64,000 nucleotides of DNA. It comes from Rhytidiadelphus loreus. Lineage: Eukaryota; Streptophyta; Bryopsida; Hypnales; Hylocomiaceae. Numbering within the stretch: position 1 is the stretch's first letter; every line of letters begins with the position of its first letter. The stretch lies in NCBI GenBank assembly GCA_947034895.1, contig OX344764.1, positions 72,707,348 to 72,771,347 of the forward strand, given 5' to 3'. This document shows positions 1-11,206 of this stretch, piece by piece. A program made the translations under genes and the position numbers. Under the pieces are notes generated by a model. The model saw only the letters and a list, made by a program, of their open reading frames with translations. It had not been told where the DNA came from and made no database searches.

Positions 1-71
1 ATGAAATGACAAGAAAACACCCAAAATCTTTTGAAGTAGGATAAATTATGTTTCATCCAAAATCTACTTAT

Positions 72-1215
72 TTAACCCCTAACTATGTTTCATTAGATGG
101 GATTTGGCCCATCGGGAAGGCGATGAGTTCCCGACTGCAAGGAACGCAATGCGTTGCGCCAGCGCAACAGTCTAACGTGGTCGAGAGACGGCCACGTCAT
201 TGGGAGGGGGGGGAATTACTTTCAGTTCCTCATTTCAGAAGCAAAAACTTTATTTTCTTCTTTTTTATGGTAATACAACACCTAACGCACCCTCGCTACA
301 TTGGGAACAGATTTGAGAACGGCCTTGAAACGGCCCTCCAATGCGACTGAAACACATCTAATGTCACTAAAATTGCTCCAAAACTGCCCTTGTATTTACA
401 AACACCAAATTTTAGATGAAAAACATTTTTAAACATATGTAACTGTAGGGTCTTGTAGTAAAATAGTTTGAAAAGATGTGAAAAAAATTTCAGAATTTTC
501 CACTGTGTAGATTGCAAGATATTAACGTTTGAAGTGACAAAAATCCTTCTTTTGGCCCTTTGAAAATACAGGCAGCTACACTTCACAAGGTCACATTAAT
601 ATGAAAAAATATCCAAGATGGTGGTTACTCTTTGGATTCATTCCTCAAGTCAAGTTGGCTACATGCTTGAAAATTTTTAGATCATTTGGAATTGTACAAC
701 ATATAGGAAAAAAATAGTAAGTATAAAGAAATACAAAATGATTAAAAATACTAAATTGTTATCAATTTATTTATAGAATTGAAAAATACCAATTCCAATG
801 GTTGTAATTTTGTAATAAACAATATACACCTAATGTTTTTATTTTTTTTCCAAAAATATTTAAAATTGAGTAAGTTAAATAAAGGACTTCAAAGTTTATT
901 TTAAAGTAGAGATTCCATAACTACCCACAAACTAACCCAATCTAAAATTCCTCATAACTTTCATCTCATTAATCAAAATGGAATGATTCAAAGCTTGCCA
1001 CATATATAAAAATCTAGATAATTAATTTCAAATTTCTATTTTTTTTAAAAGTGATTTTCAAAGAAGTTTTTTTTTTGCCTGACGAACACTAAAAATTACA
1101 TATCATGCAATAACTTTTGAACCATGTAGTGAAAGTTATAAAAACTGTTGGGCCTTAAAGCTACTCCTCAAGCACACATCATGTGAAATTTTTAAAGAAA
1201 AAAAAATCCGTTTGT
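72..1215 (-). mobile_element. TTAA-flanked element, copy 1 (one end lost)
   Basis: The copy begins right after TTAA (72-75) with CCCCTAA, as do the right end of the copy at 11207-12434 and the copy at 51833. About 1 kb of its body (364-1215) is recognisable in reverse complement at 11270-12020; for example 1110-1170 pairs with 11300-11360. It is interrupted at 91-363 by a separate TIR element. Its far end is not found: similarity stops near 1215, where an unrelated AT-rich block begins. It has no coding capacity. The short open frames on both strands are copies of the repeat, not genes. Confidence 0.6.
91..363. mobile_element. CATTAG...CTAATG TIR element nested in copy 1
   Basis: The element runs exactly from CATTAGATGGGATTTGG to ACATCTAATG. 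Deleting it joins GTTT to TCAC, which restores the sequence seen at the matching point of two uninterrupted relatives (reverse of 12385-12400, and 51850-51870). No base is duplicated at the junction. The interior has the family's GC-rich ends (CGGCCTTGAAACGGCCCTCC type). It is non-coding. Confidence 0.65.
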
Positions 1216-2439
1216 AGTGAGTCATATTTTGCAGTCATAAAACATTGCTTTTGATGTAGTGTCATAAATGAAGAATTCAATCACCTTATAAATTATGTTC
1301 CCCATAAATTCACTTGTTCTTGGATTTTGTTCATAGATAGGAGTGACTAGGTAGGGCCCCGGAATTTACTGTAGCATAGGAGTCAAAATTGGCTTGGTAC
1401 AAACCATATGGCATGCCTAATATACTGAGCACCACTAGAAATGCTCTTAGAATTGCTAATGATGAGTTGCTATTCCAATCGTGATTGATGATGCAATTAG
1501 GGACATAATTGTTTTCAATTTTCAAAAGCAGTGCAATTTACAACCTTAACTGGGATTATAATTTTTTTGGCAACATAGCGATTGGGCAGCTATAGTGAGT
1601 GTGATTGTGATGAGTCATTTTTTTTTGTTAATGTGGAATATCACTCTTATAAGTCATATTTTTTGCTATGTGGAAAATAACTCTCATGAGTCATATTTTT
1701 GAATGATGTGGAATGTGATTATGACTCTTGTGAGTCATATTTTTGATTGACATGGTAGTTAATGTAAATGTCATTAGTAATTTTATGACTGGTTGTAGTC
1801 ATATTTTTGGATGTATAAGGTTACATTTTGACACATATAAATATGAGCATTATATGACTATAACTAATTATATATTGTGAAATGTAACTCAAGCAAGTGA
1901 TATTTTAAATAATTGAGAGTCATATTAAAATTTGTGATATTTTTAAAATTTGTGTGTAGTTTGTAATTGAGGTGATTGAGGTCCAAAATAGCTTTAATTA
2001 CAGACTACAATTACATTTTTCATGCATTTTAAATAGACATGACACATTGCAATTATACATCAAAATGATTTAACAATTGAAAAAATACTTTGTGTAAAAA
2101 ACACATATACATGATTTTAGAGATATACATGAGACAATCTTATTAGAGAGGGAGAATGCAAGAAGGATTGCAACTCTCTTCATTGACATTTATTAGTCAA
2201 CAATATAAAACATATCACAATGAATCATTCACAAAATCCAATAGGGTTATATTCCTTACAATAATGTGAAGATGGCTCTATTGGGTTGCAAGTAGCCTCC
2301 AACAACTTTGTTTCAACTTTTGGTGCCTAGATATACTATTAAAGAAATGAGAGGTCAATTTTTGGTGAATGAACAATAAAGCTCAATCTTCTAAGGTTTA
2401 CAACAACAAAAAATATGTAGCACAAGTCTAGAGTAGGAA

Positions 2440-2830
2440 GAATAAAAATGGTGATAAAAGAAAAAAAAAGAAAATTGTGGCAAATACTAAAAGATAACAA
2501 CAAACAAAAGTTAAGATGTAACAAGAAATAACAACTAAGAGGCAATAAGAAATAAGTGTTAAGAGGCAACAAAAAGAAACAAGAAGTAAGAACTAAAAAG
2601 CAATAAGAGGAAACAAAAAACAAATACTAAGAAGAAGAAAGAATTAAAATGCAAGAAGAAGAAACAAGATTTATAAACTAAAAAGCAACAAGAGGCAAAA
2701 GCTAAGATGCAACAAGAACTAAAATGCAATAAAAACCAACAACTAAGAAGCAAAAAACAACAAGTAACAACAAATAAGAGCTAAGAGACAACAAGAAGCA
2801 ACGACTAAGAAGTAACAACAAAAGACAAGG
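2440..2830. repeat. Degenerate AAC/AAG-rich simple repeat
   Basis: About 390 bp are built from variants of AACAAGAAGCAACAACTAAG, with almost no T on the plus strand. The long minus-strand frames here (rich in Phe, Leu, Cys, Ser) are products of this composition. Confidence 0.75.
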
Positions 2831-2847
2831 AAGAAGAGCCAAGAGAA

Positions 2848-3030
2848 GTGGCGGCTAGGGTTTCAAAATCCTAAAAAAGTGGCAACTAGGGTTTCTACAC
2901 CCTAAAGAAGTGATAGCTAGGATTTCAAAACCTTAAAGAAATGACGGCTACGGTTTCAAAACCCTAAAGAAATGATACAAGGGTTTCAAAATTCTAAAAA
3001 AGTGTTGATTAGGTTTGAAAATGCAAAAAA
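2848..3030. repeat. 31-bp tandem repeat with telobox cores
   Basis: There are six copies, starting at about 2849, 2879, 2910, 2941, 2972 and 3002, so the period is 30-31 bp. Each has a near-palindromic core TAGGGTTTCAAAACCCTA. AAACCCTA is the plant telobox, though no tandem TTTAGGG is present. Copies diverge at both ends of the array. Confidence 0.75.
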
Positions 3031-3372
3031 AATTTGGCAAGGATTTCAAAATTTTAACAATGACTTGTCCATATATTTTTTGGATTGCCCATATTTTTCT
3101 TAGGCTACCCCAAAACAAAAAAATGACACTCCCATGAAAATATAACTAGAAATATGACTCAACGTTCCCCAAACATGTTCCCTTCGTTTTCTATGAAATA
3201 CTTTGGTGTTCCCAATGGGCTTATTGTATACGCTTGTGAAGTACAAGGCCCAAAAATGACTAGCAATCATATTTCTTTCCAAGGTCTTGACAATCAAGAA
3301 TATGACTACGAGTAGTTGCTAGTCATCCCAAGTCATATTTTTGCAATCATAAAACATTGCTTTTGTTGTAAT

Positions 3373-4513
3373 GTGAATTCCAATTAGTAGCTTCACATTG
3401 GCTGATCCTTACACAATCTAGTAGCCATGGGAGCGTTTTGGATGGGTAGAAGCTTTTGCATTCAAGTTGGACACTACCCAATGACTCTTACACCTCAAAA
3501 ACATCATTCTACCTAGTAGTGTGGTCCTAAGTCAAATGAGTCCGGCATTGGAACTTGGCGAGTGGTGATCAAATTTTCCCATGACTTGTATTGACAAAAT
3601 GAAAATTTTGCAACTGGTGGGGCAAAAAAACCGAACAAGGGCCAACAAACCACTTACAAAGGCACTATGGCATGCCCCAGTGGAGATGCTCAAAGGCCCT
3701 TGTGAAGAGGTGGATAGAGTACTCATGGCCCTTTTGTCTATTGTAAGTCATGGCCTAAGACTCAATGCATTGCCCCGCCAATTAGTTCATTATTAGCTAG
3801 TGTCTTTGGAAAAATAATTGATTGGAATGTGGAAAACGGAGGATTCAAAACCAATCAAAAAAATGGTAGGACTAGCAACCAACCGGTGTGCAAAAATAAA
3901 AGGTGGATATGTAGCCGTCACTACTATGAAATTGTTAAATTTCAACTACTTGCAATTTAGAATCACAGGCTAATATCCAAGGTGTTGGAGAGAAATATAT
4001 TATTAGACAAGGCGGGTATCGCTTAAGGATTGGCCATTGAAGGGCTTGAATTTCCTTGAAGGGCTCGGGTAGGGCATATGAAAACTTACTCTTCCTCACT
4101 CCTTCACTACTCTCATGTTCCTATTCAAGCTCGTCCCTCACTACTATAGTGTCACCCCTCCTCGTTGTACTTTGCCACCTCCTTCTCAATCACCATGTTG
4201 CCACATCCTTCGTGTCTTTGTTGAATTTGCTCTCCGCACTATATCTTTATTGCCATGCCGCTCATGCCCTGTTGTCTAGCACTCTATCTCCTTGTCGTTT
4301 ATCTTGCCTACTCCTTCTAAGTTATTCAACTTGCTCCTTATTGCATCCACTTGCTTCTACTAATTTGTTTAATATCATTTGTTGTTTGGGGGACATGCAC
4401 CTCTCTTCTAAGCTCACAGAGAAAACCTTCTTCTTGTCCTTGTCATTTTTCATTTAGTTCTTGTGTATATTTTTAATAGAAAAACATCATAAACCTATAC
4501 ATATATACTCTTC
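3373..4513. other. Intergenic, no feature recognised
   Basis: This is mixed-composition DNA. A 133-codon plus-strand frame at 4056-4457 is C/T-rich (Leu/Ser/Cys protein) and has no recognisable motif. I see no gene, TIR or tandem array. Confidence 0.5.
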
Positions 4514-4632
4514 AAGGTTGAGGTTAGTAGAGAGATTGTGGTCTTAGAAGTTGTTACCCCTTGTACTTCTTCTACACCCTCTCCATCTCCTTCCACTTCA
4601 TTTAATGACATTCAAAAAGCCAATTTGGAATG

Positions 4633-4882
4633 ATGGGCAATTTTATTAAAATGGCTATATTCCATTGGCATTTGTACATGAAGGAACAAAGACTGACAAA
4701 GGTGTACTGAGGCACCTATTCATCTCATATCAAGCATCAATTGTGTCCCATGTGTGCCCAAATCACCACTCGTTTACGTATGGCATTGCCCCCACCATTT
4801 TCTTCCGCAAGATCTCATGCCCTAAGTGGTCCCCCAAACCGCCATTTTAATGGAATACTGCCATTTTAACGAAATTGCCCAT
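4633..4882. mobile_element. 250-bp MITE with 4-bp duplication AATG, inside the hAT gene
   Basis: The terminal inverted repeats are about 36 bp (ATGGGCAATTTTATTAAAAT against ATGGGCAATTTCGTTAAAAT, then TATTCCATT in both). It is flanked by AATG at 4629-4632 and 4883-4886. Removing the element plus one AATG rejoins the transposase frame (codons for NLEWKNVW), so the junction is supported by coding continuity. It has no coding capacity. Confidence 0.75.
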
Positions 4883-5616
4883 AATGGAAGAATGTTTGGT
4901 TTGATTGGATTGAATTTAATAGGAAATTGGAGAGTTTTTTTGTAAGATTTGCAAAGAGGGAGGTGATAAATACGCTTATTCTAATGAGGGGTCAATAAAC
5001 ATTAAAGTTTTAGCCTTGCAAGACTATGCAAAAACAACAAAACATAGGAAACTTTCATGGGCAAGATATGGTGGTCAAACAATTTTCCAACGGATAGTTG
5101 CAATTACAAATCACAGTTGTGATGAAGTTATCATGTCTCTTTTTAGGGTTGCCTATTTCATGGGCAAAGAATATGTGCCTTTCCATAAATTTTTAAGCTT
5201 GTGCAATCTTCTTCTACCTTATAATGCATTGATGACTTCAACATTGTATCATAATGAGGAAGTATGTACAGACGTAGTCTTAAGTATTCCTAATGTAATT
5301 CAAAGGCAATTATTGGAAAGGACGAGGGAATCCAAAAAGTTTGGACTAATGATTGATGGATCCACAAACATTTTAATTAGAAGAGATCTTGATGTCTTTG
5401 TTACATTTTTAGAGGCATGTTTGCCCATAATTGGATGTCTTGGGTTTATTGTTGATAGTGGATGAGAAGAAAAATTCAACAATCATTTTTTATTGTTGTG
5501 AAGACGTGGAAGCTAGATATGTCAAAATGTCTTGGATTTGGATCCTTGGACAAAGGATCTACAATGCTAAGAAAGCATATGGGAGTGGCTACCCAACTCA
5601 AAAAGGTAAACCTTTT

Positions 5617-6210
5617 CATTAGGTGAGATTTGGGATGCCCGGAAGACAGCGAGTTATCATGTAGTGATAACCAGTGAACGTGACTACTGTAGTGACACCA
5701 CAACAATCCTACGTGGCCAAGAGGCTACCACCTCATTTCTCAATTTTTATTTTTATTTTTAAACTTTTTTTTGCATTTGAAGAATTTAAAAATTCTTTTT
5801 TTGAAAAAAAAATTGACTGTTGTCCCATTAGATGCGATTTCCTTCATGGGAAGGGCCGCGAGTTTCCAAGTGGGAAACTGGACGAAATTGAACGAAACTG
5901 GCCATTCGCAAGGCCTGCTGACCTGGTTGAGCGACTGCCATGTCAATTTTAAAAAATAAATAAAACAAATAAAAATTAACTTTGTTTTTCATTTTAAGAA
6001 CTTTAAAAAAAATTATTTTTATTTTTATTTTTTTGAAGAAAACAACAACTATTATCCGTGTTCGATGGGTCCCAGGGGAACGAAGTTGGGAACAGCCTGA
6101 AACAACCCTCCAGCCCCCCCGAATCTCATTTAACGATTCCTTCGTTGCGTGGAACAGTGAAGGGAACATGTCTGAAACAATCTTCTGAAGGCCCCAAATC
6201 TCATCTAATG
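5617..6210. mobile_element. CATTAG...CTAATG TIR element (594 bp), inside the hAT gene
   Basis: The ends are CATTAGGTGAGATTTGGG and CCCCAAATCTCATCTAATG. Deleting exactly this interval joins CCTTTT to CATGGATTC and restores the transposase frame (codons for VNLFMDSIHC), with no duplicated bases. A second, more diverged pair of family ends inside it (about 5826 and 6134) suggests an element within an element. The T-rich and A-rich interior gives spurious frames on both strands. Confidence 0.75.
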
Positions 6211-7250
6211 CATGGATTCTATCCATTGTATAGCTCATCAAATTAATTTGATTGCTCTTGAGGCTTCAAAGAGTGTTTCTTGTAAAACATGTCTAATTAG
6301 TCATATTGATTCCATATTGAATACTTTGTTTGATTTGTTTAAAAAATCCTCCAAACAAAGGCCCTTCAAGCCCTTCAGAATGATTTGAATTATGCTTAGA
6401 AATCTTAAAAAAGATATTATAAAACTCATTGGCTCTCTAGGTGGCAAGTTGTGACTACATTAAATGTGACTTTTTGGAGTGAGTATCAATCTTTTAACGT
6501 GATACTCTTCCCTCTTGAGATGATAGATCTACCCCTTTGTTATTTAGTAAATTGGGTAACTTCAAAGTCATATGTGTTTTGTACTTCTTGGCTAATATTT
6601 TGAACATATTGTCTAAATTGTCCAAAATCATCCAAAGTAAACTTGTTGACATTTTGTCTATAGGACCTATTGTGAAGATAAAAAAATTGCTTGAATTAGG
6701 TGGTATTTTTTTTGTCAATTCTTGTCATTTGAATCAAAACACATCCAATTCAAATATGGATTTTCATGTGAGACCTAAATTTGGCCCCTATGTAGTTACC
6801 TTTGTTGTTTATATAGAGAAATTCAAAGGTCCAAATTTCACAATGTTCAAACAACTAGGGTCCCTCAAAGGCTAATTTAGAGGTTGTTCTATCATTTCAA
6901 AAGTTGTATATTGAAGCTATGTGTGATGCTTTGTATGCAAGACTTGATGATGGCGATGTGATTAATGCATTTAAAATTCTTAATCCAATTCACATGCCTC
7001 AAAGGCAAATAGGGTTGAGTTTTTAGAGAGTTGTGCAATTGGATTTCTTTTGTTATAATATGCACAAGGAAAATGGATAAGAAGAAATTCTTACCTCTAT
7101 TGGTAGATTCTACAACTTGTAAATAAGAATTATTTGCTTTCAATCTAAAAGGGTCCATTGAATGGATGGAAAGGACACTCATTATAAGATTTTTGAGGCC
7201 TTTCAAAGATTGTGAGTTCTTATATTGTAGAGAACATGGGAATAGAGCCA

Positions 7251-7452
7251 CATTAGTAGTCCGACGTGGTCGGGAGACAACCATGTCAGATAATACTATT
7301 TAATTAATTAATTGATATTTTTAAATTAAAATTTATTTTTAAATATTTGTTTAATTTATTAATTATTTAATAGTCTTATAGTGTTGTAATGGTTCACAAT
7401 CAGGTGAACAACCCTGAAACAATCTTCCAAAGGCCTCAAATCTCCCCTAATG
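7251..7452. mobile_element. CATTAG...CTAATG TIR element (202 bp), inside the hAT gene
   Basis: The ends are CATTAGTAGTCCGACG and GGCCTCAAATCTCCCCTAATG. It lies between the transposase segment ending near 7230 and the C-terminal segment at about 7540-7700. The flanks GCCA and TTTG are not duplicated. The centre is almost pure A/T. Confidence 0.6.
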
Positions 7453-7730
7453 TTTGGGGAGTTGTAGACTTCCATTAGCTAAAGCCTATCACTAAAATTG
7501 AAGTACTTTAACCTACTAACCCTTGCAGAGATAGTAAAGTGCCATGTTGTGAGTGTGCTACTTGTGAACATAGATTTTTTGTGCATGATTCCTTAAAGAT
7601 AAAAAAAATCAAAATTGCATGACAACTTTGATTTTGGAAGTGTCATATGAATCTCTATAGAAGGGCTAGAGAAAGAGTTTGACTCTACACTTGGGATGCC
7701 ATTTTATTGTAGATGAATGGCATCAAGTTT

Positions 7731-8580
7731 TGATACTTGTTTACAAATCTAGAGAAGTACCTAAAGAAGGTGAAAAGCTTAAACTTTGAACTCTTCTAAT
7801 GTTTTTCAACCTTCTCTAAACCACTCTCAACTCATTCTTAGATGATTGGGTTGGATCCTTGGCCTTCAATTGGTGAAGGGCCATGCCAAGTTCAAATCTT
7901 GACAAAGATGTAATGAAATGTGGAGTTTAGATTCAAACTGACATGTCTTTGAAAGAGGAGGATTGTAGCCTTTCCAAATTTGAAGTTGAAGGAAAGTGGC
8001 TAGTGAGAATTTGCCTTGATACTAAAGGAAATGAACCTTGAGATAATTTTGAAATTAAGGAGAGGATGCAACCGGTGCCCTTGGAAAAAAATCCATCTCC
8101 TTCTACATTGGATAGGGATATTAAGGGGACCAAAAAATTAAAGGGATTTATTGTGAAAAACTATAGATGTTTGAAACATGATGTATAACCCTCAAACACT
8201 TCAGTAATTATTTATATAGTGTGTAATGTCGATTAATTAGTATGGGTCTCCTTAAAACCTATATTCAATGTACAAAGAGGGGGGGCAAATTACTGAGGCT
8301 AGTGGCTTTGAAAACTTCCCGATCGCAGCGATCCACACCGTTGATGATGGTTTTTGTGAATTTATGATTAAGCACTGAAAGAAATTTATAGTTTCCACAG
8401 AAAGGGAAGGTTGAACAGGCTGAGATTCCCGGAAGACTGAAATGATGCATTGATTTGATTTCTCAATTTTGTAATTTAGAGTCTTAAATTGATCTTTTGG
8501 CAATGGATTTTCTTTAAACATTTGTTATGGATTTATGATTAGATAAATGTCAAGGAATTTATAATTTCCACTGAAATGAC
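7731..8580. other. Intergenic, no feature recognised
   Basis: I see no gene, tandem array or paired terminal repeats. Short frames on the minus strand (7933-8133, 8252-8521) overlap each other in different frames and match nothing I know. Confidence 0.45.
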
Positions 8581-8745
8581 CTTAGGCTCATAAGTCATAA
8601 TTATGTGATTATCAATCAAGAAATCAATAGGTCATTTTCAATCGCAGGGGGAAGTTTAATTACCATTGAAATTGACCCATTGATTTCTTGATTAATAATC
8701 ACATAATTATGATAATCACATAATTATGACTTGTAAGCCTTTATT
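8581..8745. mobile_element. Foldback MITE with an internally duplicated arm
   Basis: The left arm (GGCTCATAAGTCATAATTAT onward, including GATTATCAATCAAGAAATCAA) pairs with the right arm ending TTATGACTTGTAAGCC. The right arm carries a direct 17-bp duplication of TAATCACATAATTATGA at about 8695-8728. The loop is about 25 bp. Confidence 0.6.
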
Positions 8746-9019
8746 GATGCTTCAGTTTTGATTGTTTGATGAATTTCCTTGTGTTTCTCGTTAGTTGATG
8801 ATGAAGAAATTAAAGGTGAAGCAGCATATTACCACCCAAATCGAAATTCTGTCCTTATGTATCCATGGGGTATATTTCAGAACGAAAATGTACACCTCGT
8901 GTACATGAGGGCGGAATTGTAATTTGGGTAGTAACAGGCCGGTCCACCCGTTATTAGTAGTTTGTTGTTGATGAAGAATTTCACATGGGTTCATACTTGA
9001 TCAATTGCAGACTCCAAAT
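8746..9019. other. Spacer with a small inverted repeat
   Basis: TTACCACCCAAAT (about 8829) pairs with ATTTGGGTAGTAA (about 8920), about 106 bp overall, perhaps a very small MITE. Nothing else is seen. Confidence 0.3.
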
Positions 9020-9258
9020 TATTCCCTCTGTTCCACTAAAAATTTCCAAATCAGAAATAGTGCATGTACAACTAAAACTTGTTTTATTGTTAATTTTGAT
9101 TGTTGAAAAAGGGATGTGGAATTTTTGGACTTGATTTCAGAGTAGGAATTGATTTCAATTCCACATTGCTTACTCAACAATCAAAATCAATAAATTGAGT
9201 GTTTTAGTGATACATGTACTATGTCTAATTTCGAGTTTTCAATAGGAAGGAGGGAATA
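9020..9258. mobile_element. Stowaway-like MITE (Tc1/mariner type)
   Basis: The ends TATTCCCTCTGTTCC and (reverse complement) TATTCCCTCCTTCC resemble the Stowaway consensus, with TA on both sides as the expected target duplication. The arms pair along most of the 239 bp (for example GTGCATGTACAACTAAAAC with its partner near 9210), so the element can fold into one hairpin. Confidence 0.75.
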
Positions 9259-10088
9259 CATAATATTGTTATCAGGGAATTATTTTACAATTATATTTTC
9301 AACATGAATGAAATAGTCTTAAATTTTTTTAAAGTATAGTCTATGTTGGACTACTGTACTAGGTGGTCAAGTTTAGCAAAAACTATTTTGAAAATTAAGT
9401 TATAGAATTTTTGGAAAGCTCTTTATTCAAAAAATAGTTATGAAGGAATAAAAATCTTGTAAAATATTTCTATTTCTTGTATTTGTTGAACCTCATTTTT
9501 TTAGTGCTAATTAAATATTAGGGAAGAAATGCTGATTCTTACCAACTAATATGGTACTAACTAAAGGGGATTGTACTTTAGGAAGATCAAGCAATAAATA
9601 ATTCAACATATATGTAGGAATACTAGAAAAGTGCGAAAATTCCTAAGAAAATAGGTACTTCTAAGTTTTGATTTATAAATTAAATATAAAGAATACAAAA
9701 TTAAACTTATAACATCAATATTTTTCTAAGAAAATTCTTCTGTGTAAAAAATAAATAAATTTTAAATCATATTTCTTTTTGTCCCATAATACTAGCACCT
9801 TTTGTTTGAGGTTCATTTGCACTAATTTACTTGTCCCCTCCAATAATGCACTTTTAAACTTGATTTAAGGGTTGAAGATGATTTTTTTTGTTTTTGACTT
9901 AGCTAATGAAATGAAGCACAAAAATCTACTTTATTATCCATCTTACTAGCCAAAAAAATTCTAAAAATTGAATTATGATAGCAATTTGAAGTTGACCTTG
10001 TCAAAGACCAAAAGACATTGAACTTTTCATAGAATCTATTGAATTATGAGTCATTATTGTGCAAATTTAAATACATGAAGAAGGAAGG
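9259..10088. other. AT-rich spacer, no feature recognised
   Basis: This is 830 bp of AT-rich sequence without a usable open frame, tandem array or obvious inverted repeat. Confidence 0.5.
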
Positions 10089-10556
10089 TACACTAAAGAT
10101 GATATTTAGTGTTGAGTGACATTTAGTGTTTTTACCCCTCTACTAGCTACAACACTAAATCTGAACTTGTCCACAATTAGTGTTAGACTTGAATGTGCCG
10201 GCTGCAAACTTCAGAGCCTTGTAACTTTTGCAAAAATTCTTCAAATAAGGAAAATGAGATGTTTTTCGGCATCTACAATTTTCGGCATCTACAATTTTTG
10301 TAGATGCCGAAAAACATCTCATTTTCCTTATTTGAAGAATTTTTGCAAAAGTTACAAGGCTCTGAAGTTTGCAGCCGGCTAGCCCTAATCGGTCCGATTC
10401 TGTCGGTGAACAGTGATATTCCGTCTGATATGACAACTCTGGTTCACATTTAGTGTTTGAATTGACATTTAATGTTACTTACTTTCATAGGGTAATTGGT
10501 TTTTAGTGTATGCCTTCGTATTTAGTGTACAAGACACTGAATATCATCTTTAGTGT
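10089..10556. mobile_element. MITE (468 bp) with 28-bp TIRs around a long hairpin
   Basis: The left end TACACTAAAGATGATATTTA is mirrored by the right end (reverse complement TACACTAAAGATGATATTCA). The motif ATTTAGTGT recurs as sub-terminal repeats in both halves. The centre is a perfect inverted repeat, listed separately. No clear target duplication is seen. Confidence 0.65.
10197..10379. repeat. Perfect 82-bp inverted repeat with a 19-nt loop
   Basis: Arms 10197-10278 and 10298-10379 are identical in reverse complement over all 82 positions. The loop (10279-10297) repeats the last 16 bases of the left arm (TTTTCGGCATCTACAA). A transcript from either strand would fold into a long perfect duplex, a good Dicer substrate. 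The two open frames that cover it on opposite strands encode the same peptide and are shadows. Confidence 0.9.
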
Positions 10557-11206
10557 AGTTCAGAGGAAGTCTTCTTTCTCTATAAAGCCTATTTTTACTT
10601 AATTTTTAATTGTGACACTTTGCATCTATTACAACCTCCTACTTTTTAATTTTTCCATGGTTGCAATTAAAAGCCATGTCGACTTGTCTTTCACTTGAGA
10701 AGACACATTGCACATTACTATAAAATCATTTAATCGTACCATACATTGTAAAATTGTTGCCAAATCCTTAATATTTTCATTACTACAAAAAAGACTAATA
10801 TTATAAAATGGATGAAGTAGAGGAGAGCACTTGTAATAGGAAGCTTACTTTGTAGATGTCTTGGTAGCATATGTAAAATTACTAGACTATTTGAAAAAGC
10901 CCTTAGTACAAGAGCTCCAATTCAATCAAATAGATAAACATTGCCTCTAAATTCCAACTCCATATTCCTAACCCTTAAAAACACTAATAGGACACATTTT
11001 TCAAAATTAATATTCTCTTTATAAAGAATTTCATTGGTATAAATTATAAAATTGTCTCATCTATCTTTACAATGAATTTTAGCTATAGTAAACCATTATT
11101 TTCAAATTTGTGCTTGAGAAATGTTATTGCAAGAAATGTGCAATGAAAAATAATATTTTCAAAAATCTATAAAAAAACAATGGTAGTTATGGTAATTATG
11201 AATTAA

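Larger units (their letters stand above)
1216..3372. repeat. AT-rich block bounded by a short direct repeat
   Basis: About 45 bp at 1219-1263 (AGTCATATTTTGCAGTCATAA and onward to the TTGCTTTT stretch) recur at 3328-3372, so this block may be one insertion with direct terminal repeats or a mosaic. Inside are a degenerate reiteration of AGTCATATTTTTG with spacing of 50-60 bp (1610-1830), a purine-rich stretch and a 31-bp tandem array, both listed separately. I see no gene. Confidence 0.4.
4514..7730 (+). pseudogene. hAT-superfamily transposase (DUF4371/ZNF862-like), decayed and split by three insertions
   Basis: The transposase can be followed across several frames. A Ser/Pro leader is at 4540-4632. 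A C-x2-C finger is at 4941-4952, followed by a conserved block ending KTTKHRKLSWARYG. The DUF4371 core runs to MIDGST (5349-5366), and GSTMLRKHMGVATQLKK follows at about 5553-5603. SIHCIAHQINLIALEASK is at about 6217-6272, LYFLANILNILSKLSKIIQ at about 6580-6640, NAFKILNP at about 6965-6990, and FNLKGSIEWMER at about 7138-7173. A hAT-dimerisation-like ATCEH..F....IK follows at about 7557-7600. The order and spacing match the animal and plant ZMYM/ZNF862-type hAT proteins. Stops and frame changes are frequent after 5465. Insertions lie at 4633-4882, 5617-6210 and 7251-7452. No terminal repeats of the parent element were found. Confidence 0.75.

Noticed and set aside
2339..2753. Two minus-strand frames rich in Phe, Leu, Cys and Ser
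   Set aside because: Translation of a purine-rich simple repeat.
10116..10436. Plus- and minus-strand frames encoding the same peptide
   Set aside because: Both read the two arms of the perfect hairpin; no independent coding evidence.
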